This document shows positions 51,852 through 63,596 of a DNA stretch of 64,000 bases, piece after piece. Within the stretch, counting starts at the first letter, position 1, and the number at the start of each line of letters is the position of its first letter. The DNA lies in assembly GCA_028564705.1 (NCBI GenBank), contig JAPXFQ010000994.1:372001-436000 (forward strand), read 5' to 3'. Below the pieces are notes generated by a model. It saw nothing but the letters and a program-made list of their open reading frames with translations, searched no databases and had not been told where the DNA came from. Position numbers and translations under genes: made by a program. The DNA is from Apricaphanius iberus (Eukaryota; Chordata; Actinopteri; Cyprinodontiformes; Aphaniidae).

Positions 51852-52800
51852 AACTCCTGCTGTATGGTCAACTGTATGGCCGATAGGGGGCCTGATAAAA
51901 AGGGTTTTTCAAAAACCGAAAGAGATTGCAGACGATCAGGATATTAAACCTGGACGCTCAAAAGAAAGTCTAGATTTCTGCAGCAACTGACAGAGTTTGG
52001 GAGGCTCACTTTGTTCATGGTAAGTCCTTGTGATCATGTATTTCTTATTAAGATGTTTATGTAAAAAATGTGAGGTTTTGTGTATTTTAAAATCCTCTGC
52101 TTTACATTGTTTTTGCGCTCTGATTCCCATGTCCTAAACTGCAATCAGCACCCTGTCTATGCCCGCTGCTGTACATGCAGCAGCTATAAATCCGATCCAG
52201 ACAGCTGCTTCTAATTTAAATAATCATTAAACTTGCTACAAGACTGCATGTTTCGCTATCACTGGATTAAAAAAATAAGTGCTGAATTTCAGTTTTAACC
52301 AGAGAACAGACCCCACTGTTTTACTCAAGCTGCCTACAGGACGACATAACTTGTACAACAGCGATTACATTTATATAGATAAATAAATAAGTACAGTGAT
52401 CGATGAGCACTTACCAAGCTTTACAGTCACGTCGAGGATTTTGCCTTTCGGCACTCACTCACAGTTGATGCGAATCAAGCTGTGTTTCTCCTCGTCTGAC
52501 CTCCACTTTTAGCACAAACACAGCTTTCTGTTTCACAGAGATCAACCTAACACTCCGTGAAACAACAAAATCTCAGGCCTCCAGAGTTTTTGGAAGTGTT
52601 ATACTTTTTTATGACTGAAGGGTCAGTTTTAGGTATAGGGATAAATGTCTCCCCAGCAGATTTGTGGCCAGGACATCGGCAAATCAAACTAACATCTTTC
52701 ATATATCTAAAAGGGGCTTTAAATAACTTCTATATCAGCGTCAAGAGCGATTTTAAGTTTCGCTCTAAAGCTTTCCCAGTTTTCAAATGTTAAAGTGGTT
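51852..52800. other. Non-LINE insertion within LINE A
   Basis: Sequence between the endonuclease and linker parts of LINE A that does not encode LINE peptides. It includes the patch with CTCGTCTGACCTCC near 52,490. No element boundaries or genes recognised. Confidence 0.35.
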
Positions 52801-53119
52801 ATATATCAGGGATTTCGTCTGCTAAGTGTTGGGTTCGTCTCTATAGCCACCGTTCATTTAGTTTGCTTTCTGCCACTCAACCACTCCTGCATGAGCAAAA
52901 AGATGTTAAAAAGATCGTTCTATTGAATGGCCAGGTAATGTCAAATAGCACTGCTGAATGGTCAGAGAATGCAGTCTTCACAATATCCACAGAAGACACA
53001 GTGAGTCCAAAAGAAAGGACACGATCTAAGGTATGTCCATGAACAGGTGTCAGGTCAGAAACCCACTGCACAAGATTAAAAGAGTCCAACATGTTAAAAA
53101 AGTAAATTAAAAAACATGT

Positions 53120-55500
53120 TAAAAAAACATGCATGGATGCAGAGCAGGAGCTCAAAAGAGACAAAGGAAGAGGAAATATAAACCAACTATTCCATCAATC
53201 ATAATTGGAAATGTGTTATCACTAGCTAACAAGATGGATGAACTCCAAGCCCTGACAAGGACTCAGCCTGAGTATCGGGAATGCAGTGTTATGTGCTTAA
53301 GTGAGACGTGGCAACAGGATTATATCCCCTACTCCAACGTCTCTCTGCCAAGCTTTCTGACTGTACAGAAGACAGAGATCTGAAGAGGAGTGGGAAAAGA
53401 AAAGGAGGTGGAGTAGCAGTGCTTGTTAACAACAGATGGTGTCATCCAGGACATGTTACTGTGAGTGTTGTCTCTGCAGCCCACATTATGAACTCTTGGC
53501 AGTAAGTTTATGCCCATATTATTTACCAAGAGAGTTCACCAAGGTTATTTTGGCTGTTGTTTACATTCCACCTTCAGTCATTGCTGACCATGCATTTGAT
53601 GTCATCGGTTCTGTTGTTGGTAAGCTACAGACCCAGCAACCAATGTATTTGTGGCAATATCTGGGGATTTTAATCATGCCTCACTCTCTTCTACACTTCC
53701 AACATTTCAACAGTTTGTCAGCTGCTCCACAAGAGAAAACAAGACCTTGGATTTGTTTTATGCAAATGTCAAGGAAGCTTATATGTCCAAACCAAGACCT
53801 CCTCTGGGACAATCAATCATAATTTTGTCTTTCTCTGCTTTGAATATAAACCACTTGTTCAGAGGCAACCTCCAACAAAGAGAACTGTTAGAAAATGGTC
53901 ACATGATGCTGTAGAAGCCCTGCAGGGTTGTTTAGAGTCCACAAACTGGACGACTCTTTGCCAGCTACATGGAGAGGACATCAAATGATCCCTAATAACA
54001 AACCCTGGATCACCAGTGAGCTGAAGGAACTGCTGAATGAGAAAAAAAAAGAGCCTTCAAGGAGGGAGATGGGGGGTTATTTACAGAGTATTCAGAAGCA
54101 ACTAAAAGTCAAGATCAGAGAGAGCAAAGAGGCTTACAGGAAGAAGCTGGAGAACAAACTACAGAGGAACAATATAAGAGATGTCTGGTCTGTAATGAAA
54201 ATTATCACAGGCTTTAAGCACAGGAAGGACTGGATAGATGGAAGTCTGGATAGAGCCAATGAACTGAATACATTCTTCAGTAGGTTCAGTTCAGGAACAA
54301 GCTCAGCATCCTCCTCTCCTGTTTCCAGCCAAAAAGACATCCCCCTCTCCTCTGACCCACACCTGTCCTGTCACACCTCAGATGTTTCATCTTCCACCTC
54401 AGTCATGAACTCTTCTACTTCCACAACTTTGTCTTCAACCAAGTCAGGAGACTCTGCTACCCCCTTTTCTCACTCTACAACCTGTCTGTCTCTAGAAGCC
54501 AGGTGAAGAGGCAGTTGGAAAAACTGAATTGGAACAAGGTGGCAGGTCCAGACAGTATCAGCCCCAGAGTCCTCAAGACCTGTGCAGAGCAGCTCTGTGG
54601 GATTCTGCAGCCCCTCTTCAACCTTAGCCTGACCCAGGAGAAGGTTCCCGTGTTGTGGAAGACATCCTGCCTCAGTCATCAGTGACTATAGACCAGTCAG
54701 ACCCTGAAATCCCACATCATGAAGGTCCTGGAGAGTCCCCTGTTGCCCCACTTGAGTAAGCAAACTAAAACATATCAGGACCCCCTGCAGTTTGCTTATC
54801 GCCATAGAGTTGGCATTGAAGATGCCATCATCAACCTGCTTCAACCAACTCACTGTCATCTGGACAAAGCAGGCAGCACCGTGAGAATCATGTTATTTGA
54901 TTTCTCCAGTGCATTTAACACAATTCAGCCTGATTTGCTTTGTCAGAAACTCCTGAAGAAACAGGTGGAGGCCTCAACAATATGCTGGATCAAGGACTAT
55001 TTGACAAACAGACCACAGTTTTTGAGACTGAAGGATTGTGTGTCAAACCAACTGGTCCGCAGCACAGGAGCACCACAAGGGACTTCCAGCATAAGACGGA
55101 GACCTGTCATCTGCAGAAATACTCAGACGACTGCAATTGTCGGGTGTATCAGAGATGGAGAAGAAGCTGAATACAGAGAACTGGTGGACCTCTTTGTGGC
55201 ATGGTGTAGAAACAATCATCTTACCTTGAATTTGAAAAAAAGGAGATGCTTGTAGACTTCAGAAGAAACAGGGACAAGTCAACGACTGTCTCCATCATGG
55301 GAGAAGAAGTGGAAGTGGTTGAGGAGTACAGATACCTCGGAGTTCACCTGGACAACAGACTGGACTGGAGAATCAACAGTGAAGCCGTATACAAAAAGGG
55401 CAGACTGTACTTTTTGAGGAAGCTGAGGTCCTTCAAGGTTTGCAGCAAAATGCTGCTTAAAGTAGCATTAAAGTATTGCATTAGCACAGCAACATTTATT
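53120..55500 (+). pseudogene. Decayed LINE B (L2/CR1-like)
   Basis: Endonuclease pieces run through several frames: NVLSLANKMDELQALTRTQP and CLSETWQQDYIP (53,190-53,330), then GGGVAVLVNNRW, VILAVVYIPPS and GDFNHA (53,663). A linker follows (PWITSELKELLNEKKK, 54,004). Reverse transcriptase shows DPLQFAYRHRVGIEDAI, motif A FDFSSAFNTI (54,898) and motif B STGAPQGT. Immediately after APQGT a short segment is missing and the frame shifts; the YSDD motif appears in the next frame (about 55,123). The C-terminal region has YRYLGVHLDNRLDW (55,327). At least four frameshifts and the deletion make it non-functional. It lies head to head with LINE A. Confidence 0.85.
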
Positions 55501-55722
55501 CTAAAAAACACAACCGCCTGCGCAAAAAAAAATTCCCAGGGACTATTTAAGGGCCTATATCATGCAAAATCAAGTGTTTGGAGTTTTCAACCACCTCGTA
55601 ATGCAATTTTCTCATAAAAACACCACCAGAGTGGTTTTTGGCTTAATGTCTGAGTAATCCTCCTGAATTCTGCTCTCTGAGCAGCTGCCCCTCCCTCTCC
55701 TAGAAATTGACTGAGTGTTCAA

Positions 55723-57848
55723 CTAGTGTTGGGTCACACACAGCCATCGGTTGCGCTACTCTGCTCTACTCCCACAGGAGGTGGGGGAGTAGAGCATCCT
55801 CTACTCCAAATATCCCCTTCCTTCGCGGGTGAAGGGAACACTTTGAGTTCGAGGAGTAACTCATTCAAGCAACACTGACGGACGACCCATCAGGTGACTG
55901 AAAAACATTGATAAACAAACCCTGAGTTGAATATTTAGGTGAACCCTAAATATTGATAAACAAAGACTATGCTTATCCCCAGAGCCTGATGAAACCCCTC
56001 TGAGTTTCAGACCGCTGAGAAACAGAACCACACGTGGTGGAGGACCTAAAAAAACTGGACTACATGCGTGAACCGGACGGAGGCCGCATCCTTTCGTGCC
56101 AGAGGCTGCAATAAGCCGCCGACACATAACTGAGAAGAGTGGCCGAGTCGGAGAATCCAGAGGTACTGTTCGGGGGAGTCGGGGCCAGCCGTCACAAAGC
56201 TGAACCCAGAAAAGAGGGAAACAATGTCCAGAACGGAAGCTCAAGGAGCTACTAGCCTGCCAACTAGCTTAGCAAACCTTTGTTAGCCTGCTAGGCTAAC
56301 ATCTTCTGATCCCCCCATCCACAATGGAGAACGCTTGGAGAGCTTTAATCGTTGAAAAGGTCTGTTTGGGCAGAGGCAAATTAGTTAGGATTAACTCATT
56401 TTAAACGTCTTTCCCAATTTGTTGTTTTGTTTTCATCTGCTATATTTGGGAAAAACAGGCCTCAAGGCCTGAAGTTTAATCAGTGTTTTGTTAAAGATTT
56501 TTCTCGACCAAGAGTCATTTAATTCTTGCAATTTGAGCTACTCAATCAGACAGGAGTTTTCTTTTTTTATGTTTAATGAATGTATTTGTGGGTTCGGGTG
56601 TGCTGAGGGTGTGTTTGTTCCTCCATATCATCATCACCTACACCCTGGGTGGGGTTGGCGAAAGGGCCTTTCTGTGTGGAGTTTGCATTTTCTCCCCGTG
56701 TTCCCTTGAGTAGCTAATGTGAGCTACTCCCACAAAAACATGCACTAGTTCTGGGCTGTACACTTCCCCCTCCTGGCTGACCGGGGCGCCTGAGGGATTG
56801 GGGAGGTATTGGCTGGAATAACGTGAGAGATTGGGGAGCAACTGGCTGGCACACTACATCCAGCTGGGGAATCCCCACCCCCTCAGGTGAAAAGAAGGGT
56901 TCATCAATCCTCAAAGCATGAAGGAGGCTTGAGCCCAGTGTAGGGCCCTCCTGGGGTTGGCGTAGGGAGAGCAATGCCCAGGACTGGATTTAGGGACACT
57001 GGGTGATACATAATGAAAAATAAATAAATAAATAAATGTATTTGAGCCACTCTAAATGCCCCACGTGCATCACAGAGAGCTAAAGCTAACCAAGCCCACG
57101 TGTCGGTTTAGGCCAGCGTTTCATAATCAATGATCGCTATTAACGGTTCAAACAGAACTCGGTTTAAAAATAGATTGTTTAAGAACAGAAACTAATCTCA
57201 TTAGACGTTTGAACTACTACGGGAATTAGATTGTTTTACTGTCATGATCAATCCGTGAATTAAGTAATTCTCCAAAGGTTAATTACTCTTTTCCAGATGA
57301 TTTTAAATTTCCATAACATTTCTTAATCCCAAGAATCTTTTGTGTTTTCTTACATTGTTTTGGGGTTTAGAGGTAAACCACTGGTGCTGAATTAGTTAAA
57401 CTCATTAAAATTAGTGAAACTAATTCATCTTTTATTCCAGCATCTGCAGATCAAGTCTTTGGTTCTGAAAACATCCACATTCATCTAGAACTGTGACACC
57501 TGAATCCATGGTTTCTCATCTTATTACATATTCATCTTTTTGTGTTCTTTTATTTTAACTATTTATTTATTTTAATCAGTAGTGTCCTTTATCTAGCTTG
57601 GTGTTTATTTGTTTTTCTCATTTTTCTTTTTGTAAATAAATCTTGTATTTTTGGAAAGTAACTGTCTTTCTTCATTCAGCACACACATATGGCAAGGTTT
57701 ATGGTCAATATTAAAATAGTTCCTGACAATAGTGGTGCACCGAATAATAATAATTTTCCATAAATTATTAATCTTATTGACTGCCTTAAGCAGTCCTTTG
57801 ACTATTAATAACCAAATAGCTACATTTTTGTAATAGTCCCAACACTAG
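55723..57848. repeat. CTAG duplications around the 2.1-kb element
   Basis: CTAG at 55,723-55,726 and 57,845-57,848 directly flank TGTTGGG and CCCAACA. An alternative reading as an 8-bp duplication with one mismatch (AACTAGTG/CACTAGTG) is possible because the junction is palindromic. Confidence 0.65.
55727..57844 (+). mobile_element. LTR-like element of 2.1 kb
   Basis: Starts TGTTGGGTCACAC and ends ATAGTCCCAACA, a 7-bp perfect inverted end of the TG...CA type. A poly(A) signal (AATAAA, 57,635-57,640) is about 200 bp before the end. The distal 420 bp (57,420-57,844) align with the ends of both tandem units (43,910-44,480 and 47,870-48,955). No coding frame is recognised; frames at 55,861-56,244 and 56,714-56,974 are domainless. 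Best read as a long solo LTR; a hAT-type non-autonomous element is the alternative. Confidence 0.55.
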
Positions 57849-59303
57849 TGACATCACTAGATGAAAACAAGGGGGTGTTGAGGTGTCTGCACTGCCCCTG
57901 CAGGCAGAGCGGCTTACCTGTGATAGAGTTCAAACACACCCTCCTCCTTCTTAAAGTTCATGGCTGCTTCGGTTTTTGGCAGCTTAAAACACTTTTTTTT
58001 GTTGGATGTTTTACTTTCTCTGTGAAAACGCCTGTTTGGCTGCATGGATTACTGGATTTTATTCTACATTCCTAAAGAACAGCAGCTGGATTAAAGAACA
58101 AAGACGCCTGATGGACAGAGAAGTAAGTATCTACATGCTAATGTGGGTTAGCCAATTATCAAGGTGCTTATATAATCCTATAACAGCATTGTGTGGTTAA
58201 TTAATCAATCTCCAGCATCTCAGAATGTTCAGTAAACGGGTTATGCAAATGCGTGTTTATTATTAGTGAAACCATACTTAACATAGGATGAAGACTGGAC
58301 ATCTATCAAAGGGACCATAGTATCAAAAGTCATATGTTTATCAAAGAACTTGTTCATGTCTGTTATACACATGAAAAAACAACAACATAGAAATAAACAG
58401 TTCCCATTACTTCTCTTTCTTTACTCAATTTACTTACACAAACCTATTTACATTTGTGCACAATAGGGCAGGTCACTTCTTCTAAACATGCTAACCTAAA
58501 TGTACATTTATTATTACTGAAATTACCCTAAACAAAGCATAAAGAACATTGACATGTTTTACAAAGAACTTATTCATGTCTATCAAACAGGTGGGAAAAA
58601 GAATATAGAAAACCCACAGGTTCCTCACAGATTATTTCTCTTTCTCTTTCTTTGCACTGAGCCAGTTGCTCAAACAGACGAGCCTGTTTACATTTTCAGA
58701 TGACAGGGCAGCTCGCTTTTTCTGAACAACATGTCCTGAGAGTGAAAACAATCTTTCACAAGGTACGGATGTAGTAGGTGTTGATAAGTATATGGGTGCA
58801 AGGTAGGCCATCTCACTGTGTGCCCCTTCATGATTGGACCACCACTGCAGGGGACAGTCCTCTATGCCAATAGAGGGCTCTGCCTTGTAGCGCTCCACAC
58901 ATTTCTCAATACAGTCCTCTTCATCATCATCAGATGAAGATTCTGGCACAGACATGAGACATGATATCTTCTTAGGTGGTTCAGTTGTCACCGGTTTATC
59001 TGGCTGTGCAAGCCCCTCCCTCCGGAGCAAGGCACAGACTGAACTCCACACCTCAGCTCTGTCAGCCCTGCTCAGACATTTGAGGTCCTTAAACCTAGAA
59101 CCAGTGCTGATGCAACCCTCAGCCATGTGGTGTTGGTTTTTTCCTTCCGTTTGTCCATGTCAGTTGTGAAAGTTTCCTTGAACTTAATCATGTAGGCTGG
59201 GTCATCTTCTGAGACCTCCATCACACGTGATAGATGACACAACGCGGGCAGCACAACTGAGCAAGAAACAAATTTATCTCCTCCTAAAAGTTCACTCACA
59301 TAC

Positions 59304-59748
59304 CTGGAATAATAGAGAAAAGCACTTTAGTTAGACATAATGAATCTCTCACCCACTTTCAATCACTCACTCTTAACACACACATACACACACGCACACG
59401 AACACGCACACACACACATAGATCTAACCATCACAGAAAACTTTCTGCATTTTTACATTTTTAATACAACTCATTCTATATGATTTATAAGCTGTTTAAC
59501 TGGACCAACAACTGTCCCCACAAAAACAAGGATTTCAGACATTTATATTATATTTTGTCTCCATACTGTACACACACACGCACACACACCCACACACACA
59601 GACACACACATCAGAACATAAATCCACTCTATTATAAAAATGTCATGCACGCACACACACAGACGTCCCCACTTTTGACACAATATTACTTTGACTGAGA
59701 GACTAATATAATAATAATAAGAGTATTAATAGAGTATTAATAAATTAC
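59304..59748 (-). other. Intron of the hAT transposase gene
   Basis: On the minus strand, the donor GTAATTTA follows ACTGCAG and the acceptor CTATTATTCCAG precedes GTATGTGAG. It holds CA-rich microsatellite tracts. The fact that splicing keeps the frame supports an ancestral functional gene. Confidence 0.75.
59567..59611. repeat. CA-rich microsatellite
   Basis: Imperfect (CA)n with CG and CC interruptions, inside the transposase intron. Smaller CA tracts lie at 59,380-59,420 and 59,645-59,665. Confidence 0.9.
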
Positions 59749-60948
59749 CTGCAGTGTTCCAGCACAGTCTCCAACCTCTTCAGTTTATTAAATTCAGCTG
59801 CAGTTGGCATGTTGATGTTGCTTGCATGTAGGGCCAGTGCATCTCTCAATGGTTCTTGATTTCTCTGAACACGCTTTATCATTTCTAGGGTGCTGTTCCA
59901 CCTAGTTGACACCTCCTGTACGAGTGACTCTTTCTTTTGAAGATGTTTGACTTGCTGCTGTTCAAGCTCGGCTGCGTTAGCAGGGCTATGCTTGAAATGA
60001 CCCACTAACTTCCTGCATTTTGCCAAGGCGCCGTCAAACGTGCTCGTTTGGAGAGAAACTGTGATGGCTCGGTGGAGGCTGTGTGCAATGCAAGGCATAT
60101 GGTCAAACGGGAGATGCCTGGCTGCTGCAATCATGTTGCGTGCCTCAGTGGTCACTATTTTAATTTTGATTTCAATGTTCCACTGTCTGGCTACTTGAAG
60201 AAAGTGCTCGGCGCAAACGTCAGCATAGTGTCTCTCTTCCATCTTCATAACGGTCAAAGCATTAGACTGAAGTTTCCAGTGCACGTCAAAATAATGTGCT
60301 GTGACGCCTAGGTAGCTATGGTTACTGAGGGAAGTCCAATAATCTCCGGTGAGCGCAACCGTGTTTGTCTGTCTCAATGCCTCCTGAACTTTAGCTTTCT
60401 CCTCTTCATATAAGTTGTGAATCTTGCTTGTAATGGTGGCTCTTGAAGGTAGTTTGTATGCAGAATTGTTAGATGCGATGCGAATAATTTCAAGTAGACA
60501 CTCGTCCTCGACCACATTAACTCGTCTACATGCTGTAGCCACCCATTTAGCTATAGTTGAGGTGAGTCTATTAGTTGTGGACTTATCCAGCGATCTCTGC
60601 TGCAAACTTTGATCCATTGTGTTCTGCCTTTGACGGGGGGGAGGGGGGCTCTCTGCGTCAGTTGTATGCTTCGCCATCAAGTGATATTTTAAACTCGACG
60701 TGCTGCGGTGATAACTTAATTCACATCGACAATAAATGCAGATAACTTTTGTCTTGTCGACAGAACCAACAGACCTCGTTTTGTATTTAAATTTTCCGTT
60801 CAGAAGACCCCTTTCTTTTTCCATTTCTGTTTACTGCTGTTTACACGTCTATGACTGCATCTCTATCTCTCCAACTACGGTCTTGGCCACGGGTCAAACA
60901 GGTAATGCGCGCTGCGTTAATCGCACGTAAAAAAAAATAGCGCCGTTA

Positions 60949-60995
60949 AAATGAATATGAGTTAATGCGTTATTAACGCGCTAATTTTGCCAGCA

Positions 60996-60998
<3 letters not shown>
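60949..60998 (-). repeat. Terminal inverted repeat of the hAT element (5' side)
   Basis: Read on the minus strand: TAGTGCTGGCAAAATTAGCG, then CGTTAATAACGCATTAACTC. This is the typical 5' end of fish hAT elements with a GCGTTAATAACGC core. It lies 125 bp upstream of the transposase start codon. The matching far end was not found on the 58.2-58.6 kb side. Confidence 0.7.

Positions 60999-61077
<79 letters not shown>
60999..61077. repeat. (AT)n microsatellite
   Basis: About 39 AT units directly abutting the hAT terminus. Confidence 0.97.
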
Positions 61078-61079
<2 letters not shown>

Positions 61080-61089
61080 TATCCCAGAA

Positions 61090-61390
61090 GCTGAAAGTGT
61101 CAGGATCTGTTTTCTGTGTGCTGGAGTTTGCTGTTCGTGTGTGTGTACTCACCTCCCACACAGGGGCGTTGCAGGCAGCAGTTGACTGGTGCAGCTCGTT
61201 CCAGGCAATCACCACCATCTCCTCCATTTCACCACAGTTTGTTGCAGCAACTCCTTCCCGGCGTGCCCCTGAAACAATCGAGAGCCTGAGTCATTTAAAT
61301 AAACTTTTATCTAAATGTACCTTACCTGTCTCCGTGTCTGAATTCTGTGTTGCCTTTCAGTTCCAAAAACCCACCAAACATGACAGAAAA
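61090..61390 (+). other. Unassigned repeat-like block
   Basis: Contains TTAAATAAACTTTTATC followed by ACCTTACCTGTCTCCGTGTC, resembling LTR or retroposon ends in fish. It forms the right part of the outer element at 55,549-61,410. A 100-codon frame crosses it without a domain. Confidence 0.35.
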
Positions 61391-61413
61391 ATAGCCTGAT
61401 ATAGTCCCTTTAA

Positions 61414-62219
61414 TGGTTAAGTGTGTATTTATTTGTAGGACTATATGCAAATGATCACTGGCTGGATCTGAAAACCAAAATATAATGCAAAATGTTATGT
61501 TTTAGAAAATCAAACGAGACCAAAATCAGCTGCAAAAGCTATCCACACAATCCAGACCAGCCCTATGCAAAAACAAAAAATTAAGTTGTCAACCAATCAG
61601 TCTATATAGTGTTTAAATGTGTACACACTTGTGAGTTTGAGTGGGTGTATGTGGTAAGTGTAAAATGCATTGATTGGTCATTATGACAGATAAGGTGCTA
61701 ATTAAATTCTGCCAAATTATCCTTTTGTATCACCTTAAATCTTTATGTGAGTTGTTAATTGCATTGCTTCTAGCATGTGGAACAAATAAATGCTTAATGG
61801 GTGAGATCAGTAGGATAGTCCCCATTTTTAGTCTGGTTGGCAATCTTTTTGGGAACTCTAGGATGTTTCTAAGAGCTGATATAATTGCCCACTGGATTAC
61901 AACCAATCATCATGAGTTAAAGTCCCAGTCCCGTGACTGAACCTGGCCAATTACGAATACAGTACATACCGAAAGGTAGATACTTATTTGATTTGTAAAA
62001 ATGGCCATGAAAAGCAGCCCTGTTGGAGCATCTCTATGAAATGGTGACACACCCATACAGAGAAGGTCCGGTCAAATTACCAGAAAATTCTAATTATGGA
62101 ACCAGGCCTACTGGTCTTATAGGAAAATTTTGAGTTCTTTTTTCAACCTGGACCTTATTTTTAGCAGAGTGTTTTCTTACTCGCCCTGAGAATTATGGAG
62201 CCAGTCTGAGCCATTCAGC
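61414..62219. other. Intergenic with a dispersed repeat fragment
   Basis: At 62,064-62,090 a word related to 8,295-8,315 occurs in reverse orientation. A frame at 61,674-61,940 has no recognised domain. Confidence 0.4.
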
Positions 62220-62470
62220 AGTATTTATATTCACTTCCTGCATCAGCGGACATCCATAGACCAGGAGTGCTCGGGGATTGACAAATCCCGTTTGTAATAA
62301 GGTTTTTTAACAAACGCCTCGGAAGTGCTTCTTGATTCTCTTCTGGGCCTATTCGAACATAATACACATTTACGCCGCAGCAAGGCTGACAGAATTTGTT
62401 TTACCGCACAGACTCACCAAGCCACTAGCATATCATGAATATTGATGACTCAGAACCCACTCCTCTGTCA
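62220..62470. promoter_or_regulatory. Candidate conserved non-coding element
   Basis: Balanced composition, CATATCATGAATATTGATGA at about 62,430 and AATCCCGTTTGTAATAAGG near 62,285, no coding frame. Inference from composition only. Confidence 0.25.
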
Positions 62471-63386
62471 ACCTTCTATCCCCTGAAACAAGGGCACAAA
62501 AACACTTTTTTAATGAAAACAACTTAAAAGGCATTCATTCACTTTAGAGACCACAATACATCTATTGAAAAAATGAGCACTCAACCATAGACTTAATAAG
62601 TAATCTTGCTGCTCCTGATATTGACTTTTGGGGCGGTGTGAACACACCATTAAAATCGTGGAAAAACAGCTGGTCATGCTTCATTGCCACCACAGGCTGA
62701 CAACTTATGAATGACTGGCAGCATTGGCTTTGGAAAAAGGCTGATAAGAACCGAGTTCTAGACTAGAACTACAGACTAGAGAGCACAAACACCAGTCACA
62801 GTTTAACTTCACAAGTCTTTTGTTTTCAGTGACTTCAAGTGCACTTTTTTACTTTTTGGGACTCTGGTAGTTTGACTTAAAGTTGAAGTGGTAGCAGCCG
62901 GCTGTTTCTCCTTCTCTGACATTATTGAGCGGAGAACCTTTCTCATCATTAGTATTCTGTTGTAAAATGTGGCTGCATGGATGAGTGGAAGAACTATGTA
63001 AATGTGGAAGTGACGGTGAGTCAGACAACCAGATGGTCCAGTTGGTGGTTTCAGGACGAGCCTGTAATTGGCTGAGGTTTTTTTTTAATATGTGGCAGTG
63101 CCACTTCATAGTTTTTTTTTCCTTTTCTTTTCAATTTCCTCAAAATATTTATAGCGATGTTGTGTTAACACGTTAAGAGGCATTTAAAATGTTTTAAGAT
63201 AGCTTGTTTTGCCAATTCAGTATAGCAGCTTTCCCTACAGGAGCATTATTTAGCATCATCGAGGAAGTAGGTGTTCAAGCAGTGCACACTGCTCAGGTTT
63301 GCTTTGCATCTATTAGTTTTATTTCAAAGCAAAACAAAAATAGCCACAAAGACAAGAGGGAAGAGCAGTGGGGGAGTAACCCCTCC
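62471..63386. other. Intergenic, nothing recognised
   Basis: No feature supported before the minisatellite. Confidence 0.4.
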
Positions 63387-63596
63387 TTGCAAGGACCATT
63401 GGGCCTTCGGCCTGATTCCCATCCAGCCAGAGGTTGCCACCTGGGCCGTCAGGTCAACACCCGTCAAGCCAGAGGACAGCACCCAGGCCGTCAGCCCGAT
63501 TCCCATACTGCAAGAGGACGTCACCCGGGCCGTCTGCCCCACTCACATCCTGTAAAGGGACCCCTCTCAGGCCATCCTCAGGGGTTGCCTTCCTGG
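63387..63596 (+). repeat. 42-bp minisatellite, about five units
   Basis: Units begin at 63,387, 63,429, 63,471, 63,513 and 63,555 and share GGACG/CACC-GGGCCGTC and ATTCCCAT words. The period is 14 codons, and one frame (63,271-63,555) stays open through it with a repeated QPE/KPE/LQED and AVSPIP motif. The next sequence (63,600-64,000) has CT-rich tracts and a possible terminus GTTTGCAATTGAGTCCCTGC. Confidence 0.8.

Larger units (their letters stand above)
49030..53110 (-). pseudogene. Decayed LINE A (CR1/L2/Rex1 group)
   Basis: Read on the minus strand. The endonuclease end is at about 53,110-52,880 (LDSFNLVQWVSDLT, then HTLDRVLSFGL and FSDHSAVLFDI). A linker follows at 51,209-50,994 (SEHWFSEEICTL). 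Reverse transcriptase is at 50,578-49,718 with RSGHSTETALLRIFND, motif A LLLLDLMVVFDTVGHQ, motif B PQGSVLGPLLLFLYL, and motif C YAEDC where YADD is usual. The C-terminal part is at 49,574-49,197 (LNWLPIRYQILIKIHV, AFAVLIPKLWNELM). The 3' end carries GCTTTATAAATAAATA at about 49,050. Stops, frameshifts, the altered catalytic motif and foreign sequence at about 51,280-52,800 show it is dead. Confidence 0.85.
58632..60824 (-). pseudogene. hAT transposase of BED-finger (ZBED1-like) type, broken
   Basis: Exon 1 is 60,824-59,749 and exon 2 starts at 59,303, separated by a GT-AG intron of 445 bp; the splice restores HCRYVSELLGG. Near the N terminus a BED finger has C29, C32, H48 and H53. The catalytic region shows TGDYWTS with Asp161, but the second acidic position, usually V-T-D-N-A, reads VTTEARNM, with Thr226 where Asp is expected. 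CIAHSLHRAI and STRWNSTLEMI follow. Exon 2 contains one frameshift: one base is missing between 59,101 and 59,100, within the ALDxRFKDLKC region. The dimerisation domain then continues (TSVPCERLFSLSGHVV, LSSENVNRLVCLSNWL) to the stop at 58,632. Product is not expected to be active. Confidence 0.9.
55549..61410. mobile_element. Outer DNA element of a nested cluster
   Basis: AAGGGCCTATATCATG at 55,549 and, inverted, AAGGGACTATATCAGG ending at 61,410 look like the terminal repeats of one element, of a kind common in fish hAT-like elements. Removing the 2.1-kb LTR-like element (55,727-57,848) joins its left part to a GTGACATCAC-containing segment (57,849-58,190) that is typical of the same family by memory. 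A hAT gene then follows, and the outer right part resumes at about 61,080. No matching target duplication was found, so single origin is an inference. Confidence 0.4.
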